A DNA stretch of 45,037 nt from Proteobacteria bacterium UBA7420 (GCA_002469975.1 DKMG01000075.1:1-45037); one strand, 5' to 3'. Positions 33,326 through 42,410 are shown, counted from the stretch's first letter. Notes: a model not told the origin generated them from the letters alone. Translations and numbers: made by a program.

Positions 33326-34603
33326 ATGAATCTAACTGAAATGAAAATCAAGCCCATCAATGAATTAGTTGAGGTTGCTGAAGGCCTTGGCTTGGAAGAT
33401 GTGGGCCGGCTAAAAAAACAAGAAATTATTTTTAGAATTTTCAAGCAGCAAGCTAAAGAAGGTGTTGATATCTATGGTGGCGGAGTTCTTGAAATCTTAA
33501 ATGATGGCTTTGGTTTCCTGAGATCTCCAGAGGGATCTTATTGCTCCGGCCCTGATGATATTTATGTCTCACCCAGCCAAGTTCGAAAATTCAGCCTAAG
33601 AAAAGGCGATGAGATTCATGGAAAAATTCGCCCTCCAAAAGATGGCGAGAGATATTTCGCTCTAGTGTTTGTCGATACAATCAACACAGAATCCCCAGAG
33701 AAAACCAAGAAAAAGATTTTATTTGAGAACCTCACTCCATTATTCCCAACTTCACGATTAACGCTGGAGCTTGGAACTGGATCTGCAGAAGACCTTTCAT
33801 CCAGAATTATTGATTTAGCCTCACCAATAGGGAAGGGGCAAAGAGGGTTAATTGTTTCTCCTCCCAAGGCAGGTAAAACTTTAATGCTTCAGAGCATTGC
33901 CCACTCAATTACAAAGAATAATCCAGAGGTTGAGCTTATCGTGTTACTTATAGATGAGCGACCAGAGGAAGTGACTGAGATGTCCAGAACAGTTAGGGGC
34001 GAGGTTGTTGCAAGCACCTTTGATGAGCCGCCATCCCGCCACGTTCAGGTTGCAGATATGGTCATTGAAAAAGCTAAGAGATTGGTAGAACACAAAAAAG
34101 ATGTAGTAATTCTGCTAGATTCTATTACGCGTTTAGGACGGGCATATAATTCAGTTCAACCCGCATCTGGAAAAATACTTTCTGGAGGTGTAGATTCAAA
34201 TGCCTTGGAAAGACCAAAAAGATTCTTTGGTGCGGCAAGAAACTTAGAAGAGGGAGGCAGTCTAACGATTATTGCGACAGCCCTTGTTGATACTGGCTCT
34301 AAAATGGATGAGGTGATTTATGAAGAATTTAAAGGTACAGGCAACATGGAAATTCATTTAGAAAGAAAAATTGCTGAAAAACGTATCTACCCTGCCATTA
34401 ACATTAGACGCTCAGGCACCAGAAGAGAAGACTTGCTGACAACACCAGAAGAACTGCAGAGAATGTTTCTCTTGAGAAAAGTTCTTGACGGCATGGAAGA
34501 TGCACAAGCAATCGAATTTTTAATCGAAAGGTTGAAATCCTCCAAGACAAACGAAGAGTTCTTTAGTGCCATGAAGACTGGCGGCAATAGCAAGAAAAAA
34601 TAA
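33326..34603 (+). CDS. rho: Transcription termination factor Rho
   Basis: Hexameric RNA-dependent ATPase that ends transcription. The 425-residue protein has the N-terminal helical part (MNLTEMKIKPINELVEVAE), the RNA-binding cold-shock-like domain with GGGVLEILNDGFGFLRSPE and SPSQVRKF, the Walker A loop VSPPKAGKTLML near residue 180, Walker B VVILLDSITRLGRAYN, and the Q/R loops with SGGVDSNALERPKRFFGAARN (read in parts). RRSGTRREDLL ends the core. Rho may be particularly important here since the convergent gene ends leave no room for hairpin terminators. Its stop abuts the hemD stop with no base between. Confidence 0.97.
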   Translation: MNLTEMKIKPINELVEVAEGLGLEDVGRLKKQEIIFRIFKQQAKEGVDIYGGGVLEILNDGFGFLRSPEGSYCSGPDDIYVSPSQVRKFSLRKGDEIHGKIRPPKDGERYFALVFVDTINTESPEKTKKKILFENLTPLFPTSRLTLELGTGSAEDLSSRIIDLASPIGKGQRGLIVSPPKAGKTLMLQSIAHSITKNNPEVELIVLLIDERPEEVTEMSRTVRGEVVASTFDEPPSRHVQVADMVIEKAKRLVEHKKDVVILLDSITRLGRAYNSVQPASGKILSGGVDSNALERPKRFFGAARNLEEGGSLTIIATALVDTGSKMDEVIYEEFKGTGNMEIHLERKIAEKRIYPAINIRRSGTRREDLLTTPEELQRMFLLRKVLDGMEDAQAIEFLIERLKSSKTNEEFFSAMKTGGNSKKK

Positions 34604-35308
34604 TTATCTACTTGCTAGCTCTATAGCAGATTCGACCATCTCTTGATCATGAGGGCCTGACGCTACTTGGCACTGTTCTATCCCTTGGGATAAGGCTCTT
34701 TCTTGAATCCTTGATGAAGCGACCACAAGCCAAACTCTCTCCAAATCTATGCCTTGAATGTTTTTTACTATGGCTTCAAGGGTTTGAATGTTGTAGATCA
34801 AAATAATGATCCTTTTGCTTGTCATCACTTTATGCAGTTGATGGGCTTGCTCCTCTAGCACTTGATAGCATGAAAAAACTTCAAGTTCAGCTGATGTATG
34901 CTGCTGAAGTTGAGGCGCCTTGTCACCACAAAAGATTAAACATTTTTTGTATTGTTTGCTTTCTATCATCTGAGCGATCCCTGCTGAATCAAAACTTTGA
35001 GGCAGGATTGATTTAAGGCTGTATTCTTTTAATACTCTTTGGGTCGACATTCCTATAGCAATAATTGGGAGGTTGGCATTGGCGGGCAGATAATTCTTAA
35101 GGAAAGAGGCGCTGTATTTAACTGCTGACTGGCTAGTAAAAATAAGAACATCATATCTCTCTATGTTTTTTAATTTACTGAGGTCCAGCTCTGAGGGCGT
35201 AAGACATTCAATCCTTGTCATCGGCACATGAGAAAACTCTACACCGGAGCGCCTTAATAATGCATTGCTGTTGTCTGCAAGTGTAATCGGCCTAGTATTA
35301 ATAATCAT
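34604..35308 (-). CDS. hemD: Uroporphyrinogen-III synthase
   Basis: Cyclises hydroxymethylbilane with inversion of ring D. HemD is poorly conserved, but the 234-residue length, the opening MIINTRPITLADNSNALLRR, VLIFTSQSAVKYS, IAIGMSTQRVLKEY, the CGDKAP turn and the place directly after hemC all fit. The ATG follows the hemC TAA with no gap. No hemX or hemY follows; the gene ends against rho. Confidence 0.85.
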   Translation of the reverse strand: MIINTRPITLADNSNALLRRSGVEFSHVPMTRIECLTPSELDLSKLKNIERYDVLIFTSQSAVKYSASFLKNYLPANANLPIIAIGMSTQRVLKEYSLKSILPQSFDSAGIAQMIESKQYKKCLIFCGDKAPQLQQHTSAELEVFSCYQVLEEQAHQLHKVMTSKRIIILIYNIQTLEAIVKNIQGIDLERVWLVVASSRIQERALSQGIEQCQVASGPHDQEMVESAIELASR

Positions 35309-36220
35309 TTATGTTTGGATTAACTCTTTAGCCCCACTTTGTATAAGCTCCTCTTTAAATTGAGTCAAAGCAGACACTTCTTCTGTGATTGAGAATATTG
35401 CATCCCTTTCAAGGACATGGGAGCCATCTTGATTTGAGACTCGAACTTGCAAATGAAGGGTCTGATCAATAATTTTTCCTAAAACTGAAATAGGTGATAA
35501 GCAGCTGCCTTCCAAGGCTGCAACTATGTCTCTTTCCACTCTTGTTGCTCTAAAAGTATCTTGGCAATTAATCTTGGTCAGAACTTCTGAGAGGCCTGAT
35601 GGAACAGTAGCATTGCAAGTCTCTATGCCTATAGCGCCCTGAGAAGCTGCAGGAAGCATCTCACTTTCTAAAAAAACATGCATATTTTTATGTTTAATTT
35701 TTAGTCTATTGAGAGCAGCCTTTGCTACCACAAGACCGTCTAAATTTTCATCAACTATTTTATTAATTCTAGTTTGAATATTTCCCCTGATAGGCACAAT
35801 ATTTAAGCCTGGATAGATTGCTAGTAATTGAGATTTTCTTCTTGGTCCTGACGTTGCAATTCTATGACCATCCTGAAGATCCTTATAAGCCAATCCTTCT
35901 CTCAGAAGAATCGTATCCCAGCAATCTTCTCGCCTCAGTGTGGCGGCAATAGAAAATTCAGGCGCTAGTAAAGCTGGAACATCTTTTAAGCTATGCACAG
36001 CAATATCAGCTTCTTGATTGACTAAGGCGGCCTCAAGTTTAGAAACAAATAATCCTTTGCCGCCGATGAGATGCAGCGGCGATTCGTTTAAATCACCCTC
36101 TGATTGGATAGGCACAACCTCACATTTATAGTCGCTGCCCAAAGCCTGAATCAAGTCGATCACCTGATGTGTCTGCAGGAGCGCTAAAGGCGATACTCTT
36201 GTTGCTATTCTTATTTTCAT
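35309..36220 (-). CDS. hemC: Porphobilinogen deaminase (hydroxymethylbilane synthase)
   Basis: Polymerises four porphobilinogens on a dipyrromethane cofactor. The 303-residue protein opens MKIRIATRVSPLALLQTHQV, has LIGGKGLFVSKLEAAL, catalytic Asp80 in AVHSLKDVPA, RREDCWDTILLR, ATSGPRRKSQLLA and the cofactor cysteine Cys240 in LEGSCLSPISVLG. All are standard. Its ATG overlaps the rsmD stop by four bases, so rsmD-hemC-hemD form a minus-strand operon. Confidence 0.96.
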   Translation of the reverse strand: MKIRIATRVSPLALLQTHQVIDLIQALGSDYKCEVVPIQSEGDLNESPLHLIGGKGLFVSKLEAALVNQEADIAVHSLKDVPALLAPEFSIAATLRREDCWDTILLREGLAYKDLQDGHRIATSGPRRKSQLLAIYPGLNIVPIRGNIQTRINKIVDENLDGLVVAKAALNRLKIKHKNMHVFLESEMLPAASQGAIGIETCNATVPSGLSEVLTKINCQDTFRATRVERDIVAALEGSCLSPISVLGKIIDQTLHLQVRVSNQDGSHVLERDAIFSITEEVSALTQFKEELIQSGAKELIQT

Positions 36221-36765
36221 TGCAAAATCATGAGCCTCACATCTCCGATAGTTTTATCCTTAAGGACGATTTGATTTTTACTTAGAGTAACTTCAGTCCG
36301 CTTATCAGTCTCGAGATAAACTTTTCCTCCTTCAGCAAGCAGCCCTCCGGTTTTAATTGAGCTCAGCAAGCCTTCATAATGCACTTGATCAAACGGCGGG
36401 TCTAAAAAAATAATATCAAATTGACGCTTATTAGTTTTCATCCATTTAATGGCCGCGCTGCATGCTACTTCGCTACTATGCGAATAACCCAGATGCTCAG
36501 CATTTTTTAGAATATTTTTAAACAAACTCTTGTCCTTTTCTACAAAAGTTACATGCTCAGCACCTCTTGAAAGGGCTTCGAACCCCAAGCCACCGGTTCC
36601 AGCAAATAAATCCAAGCAAGTTTTATTTTGTATTTCAAACTGCAGCCAGCTAAATAGAGTTTCCTTAGCTCTATCAGAAGTTGGTCGTAAGGTTGGAGAC
36701 GCCTTAAAAACTATGCGATAGCTCTTGTTTCTGCCTCCAATTATTCTTATGCTTGTCGTGTTCAA
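36217..36765 (-). CDS. rsmD: 16S rRNA guanine-966 N2-methyltransferase
   Basis: SAM-dependent methyltransferase acting on the 30S subunit. The 182-residue protein has RIIGGRNKSYRIVF at the start, the RPTSDRAKETLFSWL segment, the SAM motif CLDLFAGTGGLGFEALSRGA, VTFVEKDK, and the catalytic IIFLDPPF. These are diagnostic of the RsmD family. It is first in the minus-strand operon with hemC and hemD, 38 bases from the divergent flavin reductase-like gene. Confidence 0.94.
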   Translation of the reverse strand: MNTTSIRIIGGRNKSYRIVFKASPTLRPTSDRAKETLFSWLQFEIQNKTCLDLFAGTGGLGFEALSRGAEHVTFVEKDKSLFKNILKNAEHLGYSHSSEVACSAAIKWMKTNKRQFDIIFLDPPFDQVHYEGLLSSIKTGGLLAEGGKVYLETDKRTEVTLSKNQIVLKDKTIGDVRLMILQ

Positions 36766-36803
36766 TCTAAAATTTTTTTTACAGAGTATAAATTATAACG
36801 CCA

Positions 36804-37268
36804 ATGCCAAAAGAACAATTTTTAATTGCTATGAGATATTTAGCAGCCTCTGTCAGTATTGTTTCGGCTAAGGATTCACATGGCAAGCCCCATGCTATGA
36901 CCGCTTCATCTGTAACCTCTTTAACGGTTGAGCCGCCGGCCATACTTGTGTGTGTTAACAAGCATGCCAGTATTCATGATGTCCTGAAGCCAGGATCTGA
37001 GATGTGCATTAATATTTTAAGTAATGCCCAGCAAGATATCTCTAATCTTTGCAGCTCTAAAGACTCTGATGCGAAACGATTTGATAATGAATACTGGAAT
37101 AAAGATGGAACACCATTTTTAAAAGAAGCCCAATCTAATATTTTTGTTCAAGTGGACCAAGTTATTGGCTATCATTCTCACTCAATTGTTATCTCCAAAG
37201 TATTGAATGTTTACAATGCAGAATCATTTAATACGTTAATTTACGCAGATGGTGGTTATTTAGAATAA
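36804..37268 (+). CDS. Flavin reductase-like (FMN-binding split-barrel) protein
   Basis: A 154-residue protein of the flavin reductase-like domain family, which reduces free FMN or FAD with NAD(P)H, often for a partner monooxygenase. Visible features are FLIAMRYLAASVSIVSAKDS, HAMTASSVTSLTVEPPAILVCVN with the cofactor-binding T-A-S-S-V-[TS]-S core, KPGSEMCINILSN, and the C-terminal YHSHSIVISKVLNV and YADGGYL. No monooxygenase is adjacent, so the partner is unknown. The stop overlaps the DUF4399 gene by one base (TAATG). Confidence 0.78.
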   Translation: MPKEQFLIAMRYLAASVSIVSAKDSHGKPHAMTASSVTSLTVEPPAILVCVNKHASIHDVLKPGSEMCINILSNAQQDISNLCSSKDSDAKRFDNEYWNKDGTPFLKEAQSNIFVQVDQVIGYHSHSIVISKVLNVYNAESFNTLIYADGGYLE

Positions 37269-37678
37269 TGCGCTTTTTAATATTGATATTTTTGGTTACC
37301 TTCAATGTTGAGGGTGCTCTTGAATACAGCCAAGGGTCGAGCAATGCCTCCCTTTATTTTATTTCTCCAAAACATCAAGACATTGTCGATGGAGAGGTAA
37401 GTATTCAGTTTGGACTCAGGAACTTTGGAGTCTCTCCAGCAGGAGTTGAGGTAGCTGGCACAGGACACCACCATTTAATTATTGATGCCGAGTTGCCACC
37501 GGCTAATCAACCCATAAAATCTGATAAGAATCATGTGCATTTTGGTAAAGGGCAAACTGAAGTTCAGTTAAAGCTTGAGCCAGGATCCCATACCTTGCAG
37601 TTATTGCTTGGTGACCATCGCCATCTTCCACATGACCCAATAATTGTATCAGAGCAAATTACAATCTTGGTTCGCTAA
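37268..37678 (+). CDS. DUF4399 exported protein
   Basis: A 136-residue protein with a short signal (MRFLILIFLVTFNVEGALEY) followed by the DUF4399 domain: YFISPKHQDIVDGEVSIQFGLRNFGVSP (in parts), GTGHHHLIIDAELPP, HVHFGKGQTEVQL, LEPGSHTLQLLLGDHRHLPH. The many conserved histidines and the beta-rich pattern suggest a small periplasmic metal- or ligand-binding barrel, but no function is known for the family. It is coupled to the flavin reductase-like gene and overlaps the tetR tail by four bases. Confidence 0.75.
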   Translation: MRFLILIFLVTFNVEGALEYSQGSSNASLYFISPKHQDIVDGEVSIQFGLRNFGVSPAGVEVAGTGHHHLIIDAELPPANQPIKSDKNHVHFGKGQTEVQLKLEPGSHTLQLLLGDHRHLPHDPIIVSEQITILVR

Positions 37679-38268
37679 ATAATATCTGCTTGCACTAAGA
37701 ATTTTTTAACATCTAGCCTAACAAGCTCTATTGCTCGACCAGCGGAAGAATCTAGCTGTGCAGAATCTTTACGGAGAATTGCAACAAGCCCTCCTACCAT
37801 CGCCCAGGCTTTTATACTCTGACTCATTAACTCTTCCTCAGTAAGCTCTGGCTTAATTCCTTTCACAGCCTTAACTAACAACGTAAAGGCGGCCTCTGAG
37901 CTCTGAATTAAATCAGGATAATCACCAAAATATATACTGGTGTGATTCATTAAATCATAGGTATTTTGCTTCTCTAATCCAAATTCTAGATATGCTATGC
38001 CCATCTCAAAAAATTGCTCTTTGCCATCAAGACCCTTAGTTTTTTGAACTGCTTCCTCCATCCTTCTTCGGAGTTCATCAAACCCACATTGTGCAACGGC
38101 AGCCAGAAGGTCTCCTTTTGTTTTAAAGTGTCGATATGGCGCTGTTTGAGAGACGTTGGCTTCTTTTGCAATAGATCTAAGACTAATGTTCTCAAAACCA
38201 CTTTCTTCGCAACAAGCGCAGGCACTTTGCACTAAAGCTTCTTTTAGGTCTCCGTGATGATATTTCAT
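37675..38268 (-). CDS. TetR-family regulator of the adjacent RND efflux genes
   Basis: A 197-residue TetR/AcrR repressor. The N-terminal helix-turn-helix spans about residues 10-50: ALVQSACACCEESGFENIS, LRSIAKEANVSQTAPYRHFKTKGDLLAAV. The C-terminal ligand domain resembles the WHG/TetR_C_13 group (IAYLEFGLEKQNTYDLMN). It is divergent from the RND pair, and two identical-half palindromes in the 88-base gap are the expected operators, so auto-repression and repression of the pump are likely (inference). A candidate -10, TACAAT on the minus strand (38276-38281), sits only seven bases before the ATG, which would give an almost leaderless mRNA. Confidence 0.88.
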   Translation of the reverse strand: MKYHHGDLKEALVQSACACCEESGFENISLRSIAKEANVSQTAPYRHFKTKGDLLAAVAQCGFDELRRRMEEAVQKTKGLDGKEQFFEMGIAYLEFGLEKQNTYDLMNHTSIYFGDYPDLIQSSEAAFTLLVKAVKGIKPELTEEELMSQSIKAWAMVGGLVAILRKDSAQLDSSAGRAIELVRLDVKKFLVQADII

Positions 38269-38282
38269 AATGTATATTGTAT

Positions 38283-38297
38283 GTTGACAGTGTTAAC
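38283..38297. promoter_or_regulatory. Operator-like palindrome 1 (TetR site)
   Basis: GTTGACAGTGTTAAC, a 15-base imperfect palindrome of the form GTTnACAnTGTnAAC. It contains TTGACA (38284-38289), which with TATGTT at 38308-38313 (18-base spacer) makes a candidate promoter toward the efflux genes, so a bound repressor would cover the -35. It matches the second site at 38311-38325 in 14 of 15 bases. Confidence 0.7.
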
Positions 38298-38310
38298 ATT
38301 CATGTTGTAT

Positions 38311-38325
38311 GTTGACATTGTTAAC
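38311..38325. promoter_or_regulatory. Operator-like palindrome 2 (TetR site)
   Basis: GTTGACATTGTTAAC, differing from the first site only at the central base and lying exactly 28 bases downstream. The flanking GTAT before each site is also shared. The pair would place two repressor dimers across the divergent tetR/efflux promoters. Confidence 0.7.
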
Positions 38326-38356
38326 GTTAAATACTTTTTTGAACTTAGTCAAACTT

Positions 38357-39352
38357 ATGAAAAAAATATTATTTACCCTTGGATTATTTAGTTTATTACC
38401 AATGCTATCAGCTACTGGATCCTCGCTTGAAATTACCACTATCGAGATTCAAGACTCTTACCAATCTTCGCAAAGATTCCCGGGCAAGATCCTCCCCTTA
38501 AATTATTCCAAACTATCTTTTGAAATTCCTGGAAAAATATCACAGGTCACAGTTGATATTGGCGATGCTGTTGAAGCTGATCAAATCTTAGCCTTTTTAG
38601 ATCCTGCCGAAATGCAAGCTAATTTAAATCAAGCTTTAGCTAGATATGATTTAGCCTCACAAGCCTTGGCTAGATTTCAGGACTTAAAAAATAAAGGTTT
38701 TATTTCTAATCAAGAGTTAGATAAAGCCAACTCAGAATATTTAGTGGCTAAGGCGCAAGCGGATCTGTACATGGTTAAATTAGAGCAAACTAAGATACGC
38801 GCTCCTTTCTCAGGGTTCATTCAAAATAGATTTCTAGATTCAGGCACAGTAGTTAGCCCTGGTATTCCAATTATAGAAATTATTGACTCTACAAGTGTTG
38901 AGGCGCATGTGTCTATTCCTGGTAGTATTATTGAGAGCCTTGAGATTGGTAGCCAATATAATTTTTCTATCAATGAGAAGATATATCCCGCCACCTTGAA
39001 GCGTTTTTCTCAGATGACCAGCCAAGGCTCCAATAATAGACTGTGCATCTTTGAGTTTGAAACATTTATCAATCCTGGCTCTGTTTCTTATTTGGAGCTG
39101 CAGCAGACCACCAGGAAGGAAGGTGCTTGGGTTCCATTAAAATCTTTATCACAAGGCACACAAGGTCTCTGGAATTTATTCACCGTGACCAAAAACACCA
39201 ATGATCAATATGTGGTTGCCAAGCAAATTGTTGAAATGATTCACATAGAAAGAAATGCTGCCTATGTTAATGGCACCATTTCTAACGGCGATATGGTAGC
39301 TACAGGCGGTGCTGCTAAAGTTATTGATAGTGAAATTCTAAGAGCTCAATAA
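38357..39352 (+). CDS. RND efflux periplasmic adaptor (membrane fusion protein)
   Basis: Links an inner-membrane RND pump to an outer-membrane duct. I use the ATG at 38357, giving 331 residues with a Sec signal (MKKILFTLGLFSLLPMLSATG); an upstream ATG at 38309 lies next to the second operator and is rejected. The lipoyl halves are LSFEIPGKISQVTVDIGDAVEADQILAFLD (in parts) and KIRAPFSGFIQNRFLDSGTVV, separated by a helical hairpin with ALARFQDLKNKGFISNQELDKA. No lipobox cysteine follows the signal, unlike AcrA, so it is probably held by its partners. The permease gene follows after four bases. Confidence 0.9.
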   Translation: MKKILFTLGLFSLLPMLSATGSSLEITTIEIQDSYQSSQRFPGKILPLNYSKLSFEIPGKISQVTVDIGDAVEADQILAFLDPAEMQANLNQALARYDLASQALARFQDLKNKGFISNQELDKANSEYLVAKAQADLYMVKLEQTKIRAPFSGFIQNRFLDSGTVVSPGIPIIEIIDSTSVEAHVSIPGSIIESLEIGSQYNFSINEKIYPATLKRFSQMTSQGSNNRLCIFEFETFINPGSVSYLELQQTTRKEGAWVPLKSLSQGTQGLWNLFTVTKNTNDQYVVAKQIVEMIHIERNAAYVNGTISNGDMVATGGAAKVIDSEILRAQ

Positions 39353-39356
39353 GCAC

Positions 39357-42300
39357 ATGTTTTTCTTAAGAGTGCTTTTTGATAGGCCAAGAATATTCGC
39401 TCTATTGTTGGCATTTATTTTTTTATCTGGAATTTTCTCCTTAAATACTGTTTCTAGGCAAGAGAATCCTGAGCTTGCCGAGAGGTGGGCGAGTATCCAA
39501 ACCGTATATCCAGGAGCTTCTCCTACCAGAATAGAGACGCAAGTTTTAGAGCCCTTAGAAGCAAAGTTAAGAGAGGTTTATGAATTAGATGAAATCAGAT
39601 CTTTTTCTCAGCAGGGTTTTGCTACTACTGTTATGGCAATTAAAGATGAAGTTGCAGCAGGCCCACTCATTGAGCAGGTTTGGTCCCAAGTTCAGGATAA
39701 ATTAGACCAATCAAGCTTTCTTCTGCCGCCAGGAATTGAGCCTCAGCTTCAAAGAAGTAGCGGCCCTCCAACGACCTTGCTCTATGCTTTAACCTGGAAT
39801 GGAAGGGGGGATGTGCCACTCATCTTGCTATCCAGAGTGGCTGAAGATTTGCGTCAGTCCCTTGCATTCATGGGAGGCTCAGATAGAAGTTTTATTTTTG
39901 GTGGCGCTGATGAGGAGGTGCTGGTAGAGATTGATAATTCCAAGCTTTCAGCCCTAGGGCTGGGTTTTCAGGAAATTGCACAAATACTATCATCCTTGGA
40001 TTCTAAGAAGCCTATTGGGCAGATTTCTCAGGGCGGACAAGAGATTCTAGTTAAGTCCAAAGAAAATCTTACAAGTTTAGATCAAGTATCTAGCCTGCCC
40101 ATCAAAGTCATTAACGAGTTTGAGATTATTCGTTTGGGAGATATCGCCACGATTTCAAAAAATTCACGCAATCCCCCGGAAGAGCTCACCTTATATCAAG
40201 GCAAGCCAGCAGTCTTGGTTGAAATTAGAGGCGCTTTTAATCAAAGAGTAGATTCATACGTTAACAGTATTTCTAATGTGGTTGAGAGCTTTAAATCTGA
40301 ATTGCCGCCAGAAATCACCATTGATACAGTCTACGACGAATCCTACTATTTCAAAGAAAAATTCAATAACTTATATTCAAGCATCATCTTTGCAACCCTC
40401 ATTGTCATTGCAATCAGCTATTTTTTACTTGGCTTTAAGTCCGCCTTGATTGTTGGCTCGGTAATACCTTTAACAATTTTTTTAGTTTTGCTTGGGTGCA
40501 AATTGCTAGATCTACCGCTGCATCAAACCTCCATGACTGGAATTATTATTGCCTTAGGGTTATTGATCGATAATGCAATTATTGTTGTTGAAGATTATAA
40601 ATATAGGCGACGCTTGGGGCATGATTTACAAGAGGCTGCTTTTGAGAGTGTTCATCATCTATGGGTACCATTGGCAGCTGCAACGGCAACCACTGCTCTA
40701 GCATTTTTCCCTATTGCTAGCGGCGCCGGCCCTAGTGCTGAGTTTGTTGGTGGAATGGCTAAGACTGTTATTTTATCGATCACATCATCACTTTTTCTTG
40801 CTGTATTTGTTGTTCCCATTCTTCTTACTTACATGGAGAAAATTAAATTTTTTGATCAGGAGCGATATTCTGGAACTGGGTATTCCAATGCAAAGCTCTT
40901 GCAGAGATACAAGGATCTATTAACTTGGTCTTATGCCGTTCCAAGACGAGCCATCATGATCTCTCTGGCTCTGCCATTATTGGGATTTCTTATGTTCCCC
41001 TTTTTAAAAGCTGATTTTTTTCCTGAGCTTGATAGAAACATGTTCAAGGTATTCATTGAGCTTCCACAAAATTCCAATGTCAGAACCACTGAAAAAAGAG
41101 TTAAAGAAGTCAGGAAGTCCATTGCTCAAAGTGAAATAGCTGGGGACGATTTCTGGTTTATTGGAAGAAAACTGCCTAGGATTTTGTACAATGTGATAGG
41201 CGGTGATTCTGGCCTAGGAAGTAATAATATAGCTCAAGGTGTTTATTTTGCCCCATCCTACAAAGAGATGAAGGCCTCATTGCCAGGTCTTGCAAGACGA
41301 CTCAATCAAGAGAATCCAGATTTAAAAATTATTATAGATAAGTTTTCCTCTGGACCACCGGTAGATGCTGCAGTTGAATTTAGTATCGATGGGCCTGATA
41401 TCGCTATTCTTAAAATTCTTGGAAAAAAACTAGAATTAATCTTTAGAGAGTCGCCAGATGTATATTTAACTGATAGCGGGCTGTCCTCAAACTCAAAGAA
41501 TCTTGTGTTTAACTTTGATGAATCCGCCCTCATGCTGAACTCTGTCCCAGGTGAGTATTTCACTAATGAGCTTGCGATCGCTAGTCAGGGCTTTGAAGTA
41601 GGAACAATGCTAGATGGAAATAAAGAGCTACCAATAAAGATTAGAGGGATGTCAGATGATTTTATGGAATCTATTCAGTTTCTTTCAAGGCCCTCAGAGG
41701 ATGGCTTTGATTACTCTTCGAGTTATGGAGAGTTTGAGGTTACGAATCAATCTAATTTGATAGCAAGAGATGCTGGCAAGAGAGAAAATAGTGTATCGGC
41801 TTGGATTTGGCCTGGGCTCCTGCCATCAGATACAGAGAAATTTATTGCAGCAAAAATTGAAAAATTTAAAGCCGAGTTACCACCTGGCTATATTCTGGAG
41901 GCTGGGGGTGAGGCTGATGCAAGAGGTCAGTCACAAGCAAATATTTTCTCATCAGCCATTCTATTTTTTGTGCTTATTGTTATTGCATTAGTTGCAGCGC
42001 TGAATTCATTTAGGCAGGCAGGGTTAATTTTAAGCGTTGGAATATGGTGTACCGGCCTAGCATTTATGGGTTTGACCCTCGGGCAAGCAAATTTTGGTTT
42101 TATTGGGTTGGTGGGTGCTATTGGCTTAACCGGACTATCAATCAATGATTCGATTGTTGTTCTATCTCATATTAAAGAATCCAATGCGAATTCTCCAATC
42201 ACAAAAGAGACTCTCGTGGATGTTGTGATGCGCTCCACCCGTCATGTCATTACCACTTCTGCAACTACGATTGGAGGTTTCTTGCCTCTGCTTTTAACTA

Positions 42301-42410
42301 GTGTATTTTTTCAACCTTTGGCTTGGGCAATGGCGGGTGGAATTATTGGCTCAGCTATCATTGCACTATTTTATATCCCTGCCTGTTATGCTATTTCCAA
42401 AAAATTATAA
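39357..42410 (+). CDS. RND-family efflux permease
   Basis: Proton-driven inner-membrane pump of the hydrophobe/amphiphile type, 1017 residues. It has TM1 (FALLLAFIFLSGIFSLNTVS), the first porter domain with VYPGASPTRIETQVLEPLEAKL, TM2-6 with GIIIALGLLIDNAIIVVEDYK, the second porter domain, and TM8-12 with GAIGLTGLSINDSIVV and a closing STRHVITTSATTIGGFLPLLL. The AcrB Asp407-Asp408 pair is Asp405-Asn406 here, and AcrB Lys940-Asn941 corresponds to Asn930-Asp931, so the proton relay is arranged differently from AcrB. The substrate is unknown. It shares an operon with the adaptor; TolC at the left of the window may be the duct. Confidence 0.92.
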   Translation: MFFLRVLFDRPRIFALLLAFIFLSGIFSLNTVSRQENPELAERWASIQTVYPGASPTRIETQVLEPLEAKLREVYELDEIRSFSQQGFATTVMAIKDEVAAGPLIEQVWSQVQDKLDQSSFLLPPGIEPQLQRSSGPPTTLLYALTWNGRGDVPLILLSRVAEDLRQSLAFMGGSDRSFIFGGADEEVLVEIDNSKLSALGLGFQEIAQILSSLDSKKPIGQISQGGQEILVKSKENLTSLDQVSSLPIKVINEFEIIRLGDIATISKNSRNPPEELTLYQGKPAVLVEIRGAFNQRVDSYVNSISNVVESFKSELPPEITIDTVYDESYYFKEKFNNLYSSIIFATLIVIAISYFLLGFKSALIVGSVIPLTIFLVLLGCKLLDLPLHQTSMTGIIIALGLLIDNAIIVVEDYKYRRRLGHDLQEAAFESVHHLWVPLAAATATTALAFFPIASGAGPSAEFVGGMAKTVILSITSSLFLAVFVVPILLTYMEKIKFFDQERYSGTGYSNAKLLQRYKDLLTWSYAVPRRAIMISLALPLLGFLMFPFLKADFFPELDRNMFKVFIELPQNSNVRTTEKRVKEVRKSIAQSEIAGDDFWFIGRKLPRILYNVIGGDSGLGSNNIAQGVYFAPSYKEMKASLPGLARRLNQENPDLKIIIDKFSSGPPVDAAVEFSIDGPDIAILKILGKKLELIFRESPDVYLTDSGLSSNSKNLVFNFDESALMLNSVPGEYFTNELAIASQGFEVGTMLDGNKELPIKIRGMSDDFMESIQFLSRPSEDGFDYSSSYGEFEVTNQSNLIARDAGKRENSVSAWIWPGLLPSDTEKFIAAKIEKFKAELPPGYILEAGGEADARGQSQANIFSSAILFFVLIVIALVAALNSFRQAGLILSVGIWCTGLAFMGLTLGQANFGFIGLVGAIGLTGLSINDSIVVLSHIKESNANSPITKETLVDVVMRSTRHVITTSATTIGGFLPLLLTSVFFQPLAWAMAGGIIGSAIIALFYIPACYAISKKL
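42396..42409 (+). repeat. Direct repeat, left copy (TCCAAAAAATTATA)
   Basis: Fourteen identical bases encode the Ser-Lys-Lys-Leu end of the permease and recur at 42693-42706 as the Ser-Lys-Lys-Leu end of the DUF1543 protein. A weaker similarity continues downstream (TT.G, TTAGA, GGGAA). The two copies are 297 bases apart, exactly bracketing the DUF1543 gene. Confidence 0.6.

Noticed and set aside
38309..38356. Upstream ATG for the RND adaptor at 38309
   Set aside because: It lies just before the second operator and inside the likely -10 region, and would put 16 residues ahead of a clean signal peptide.
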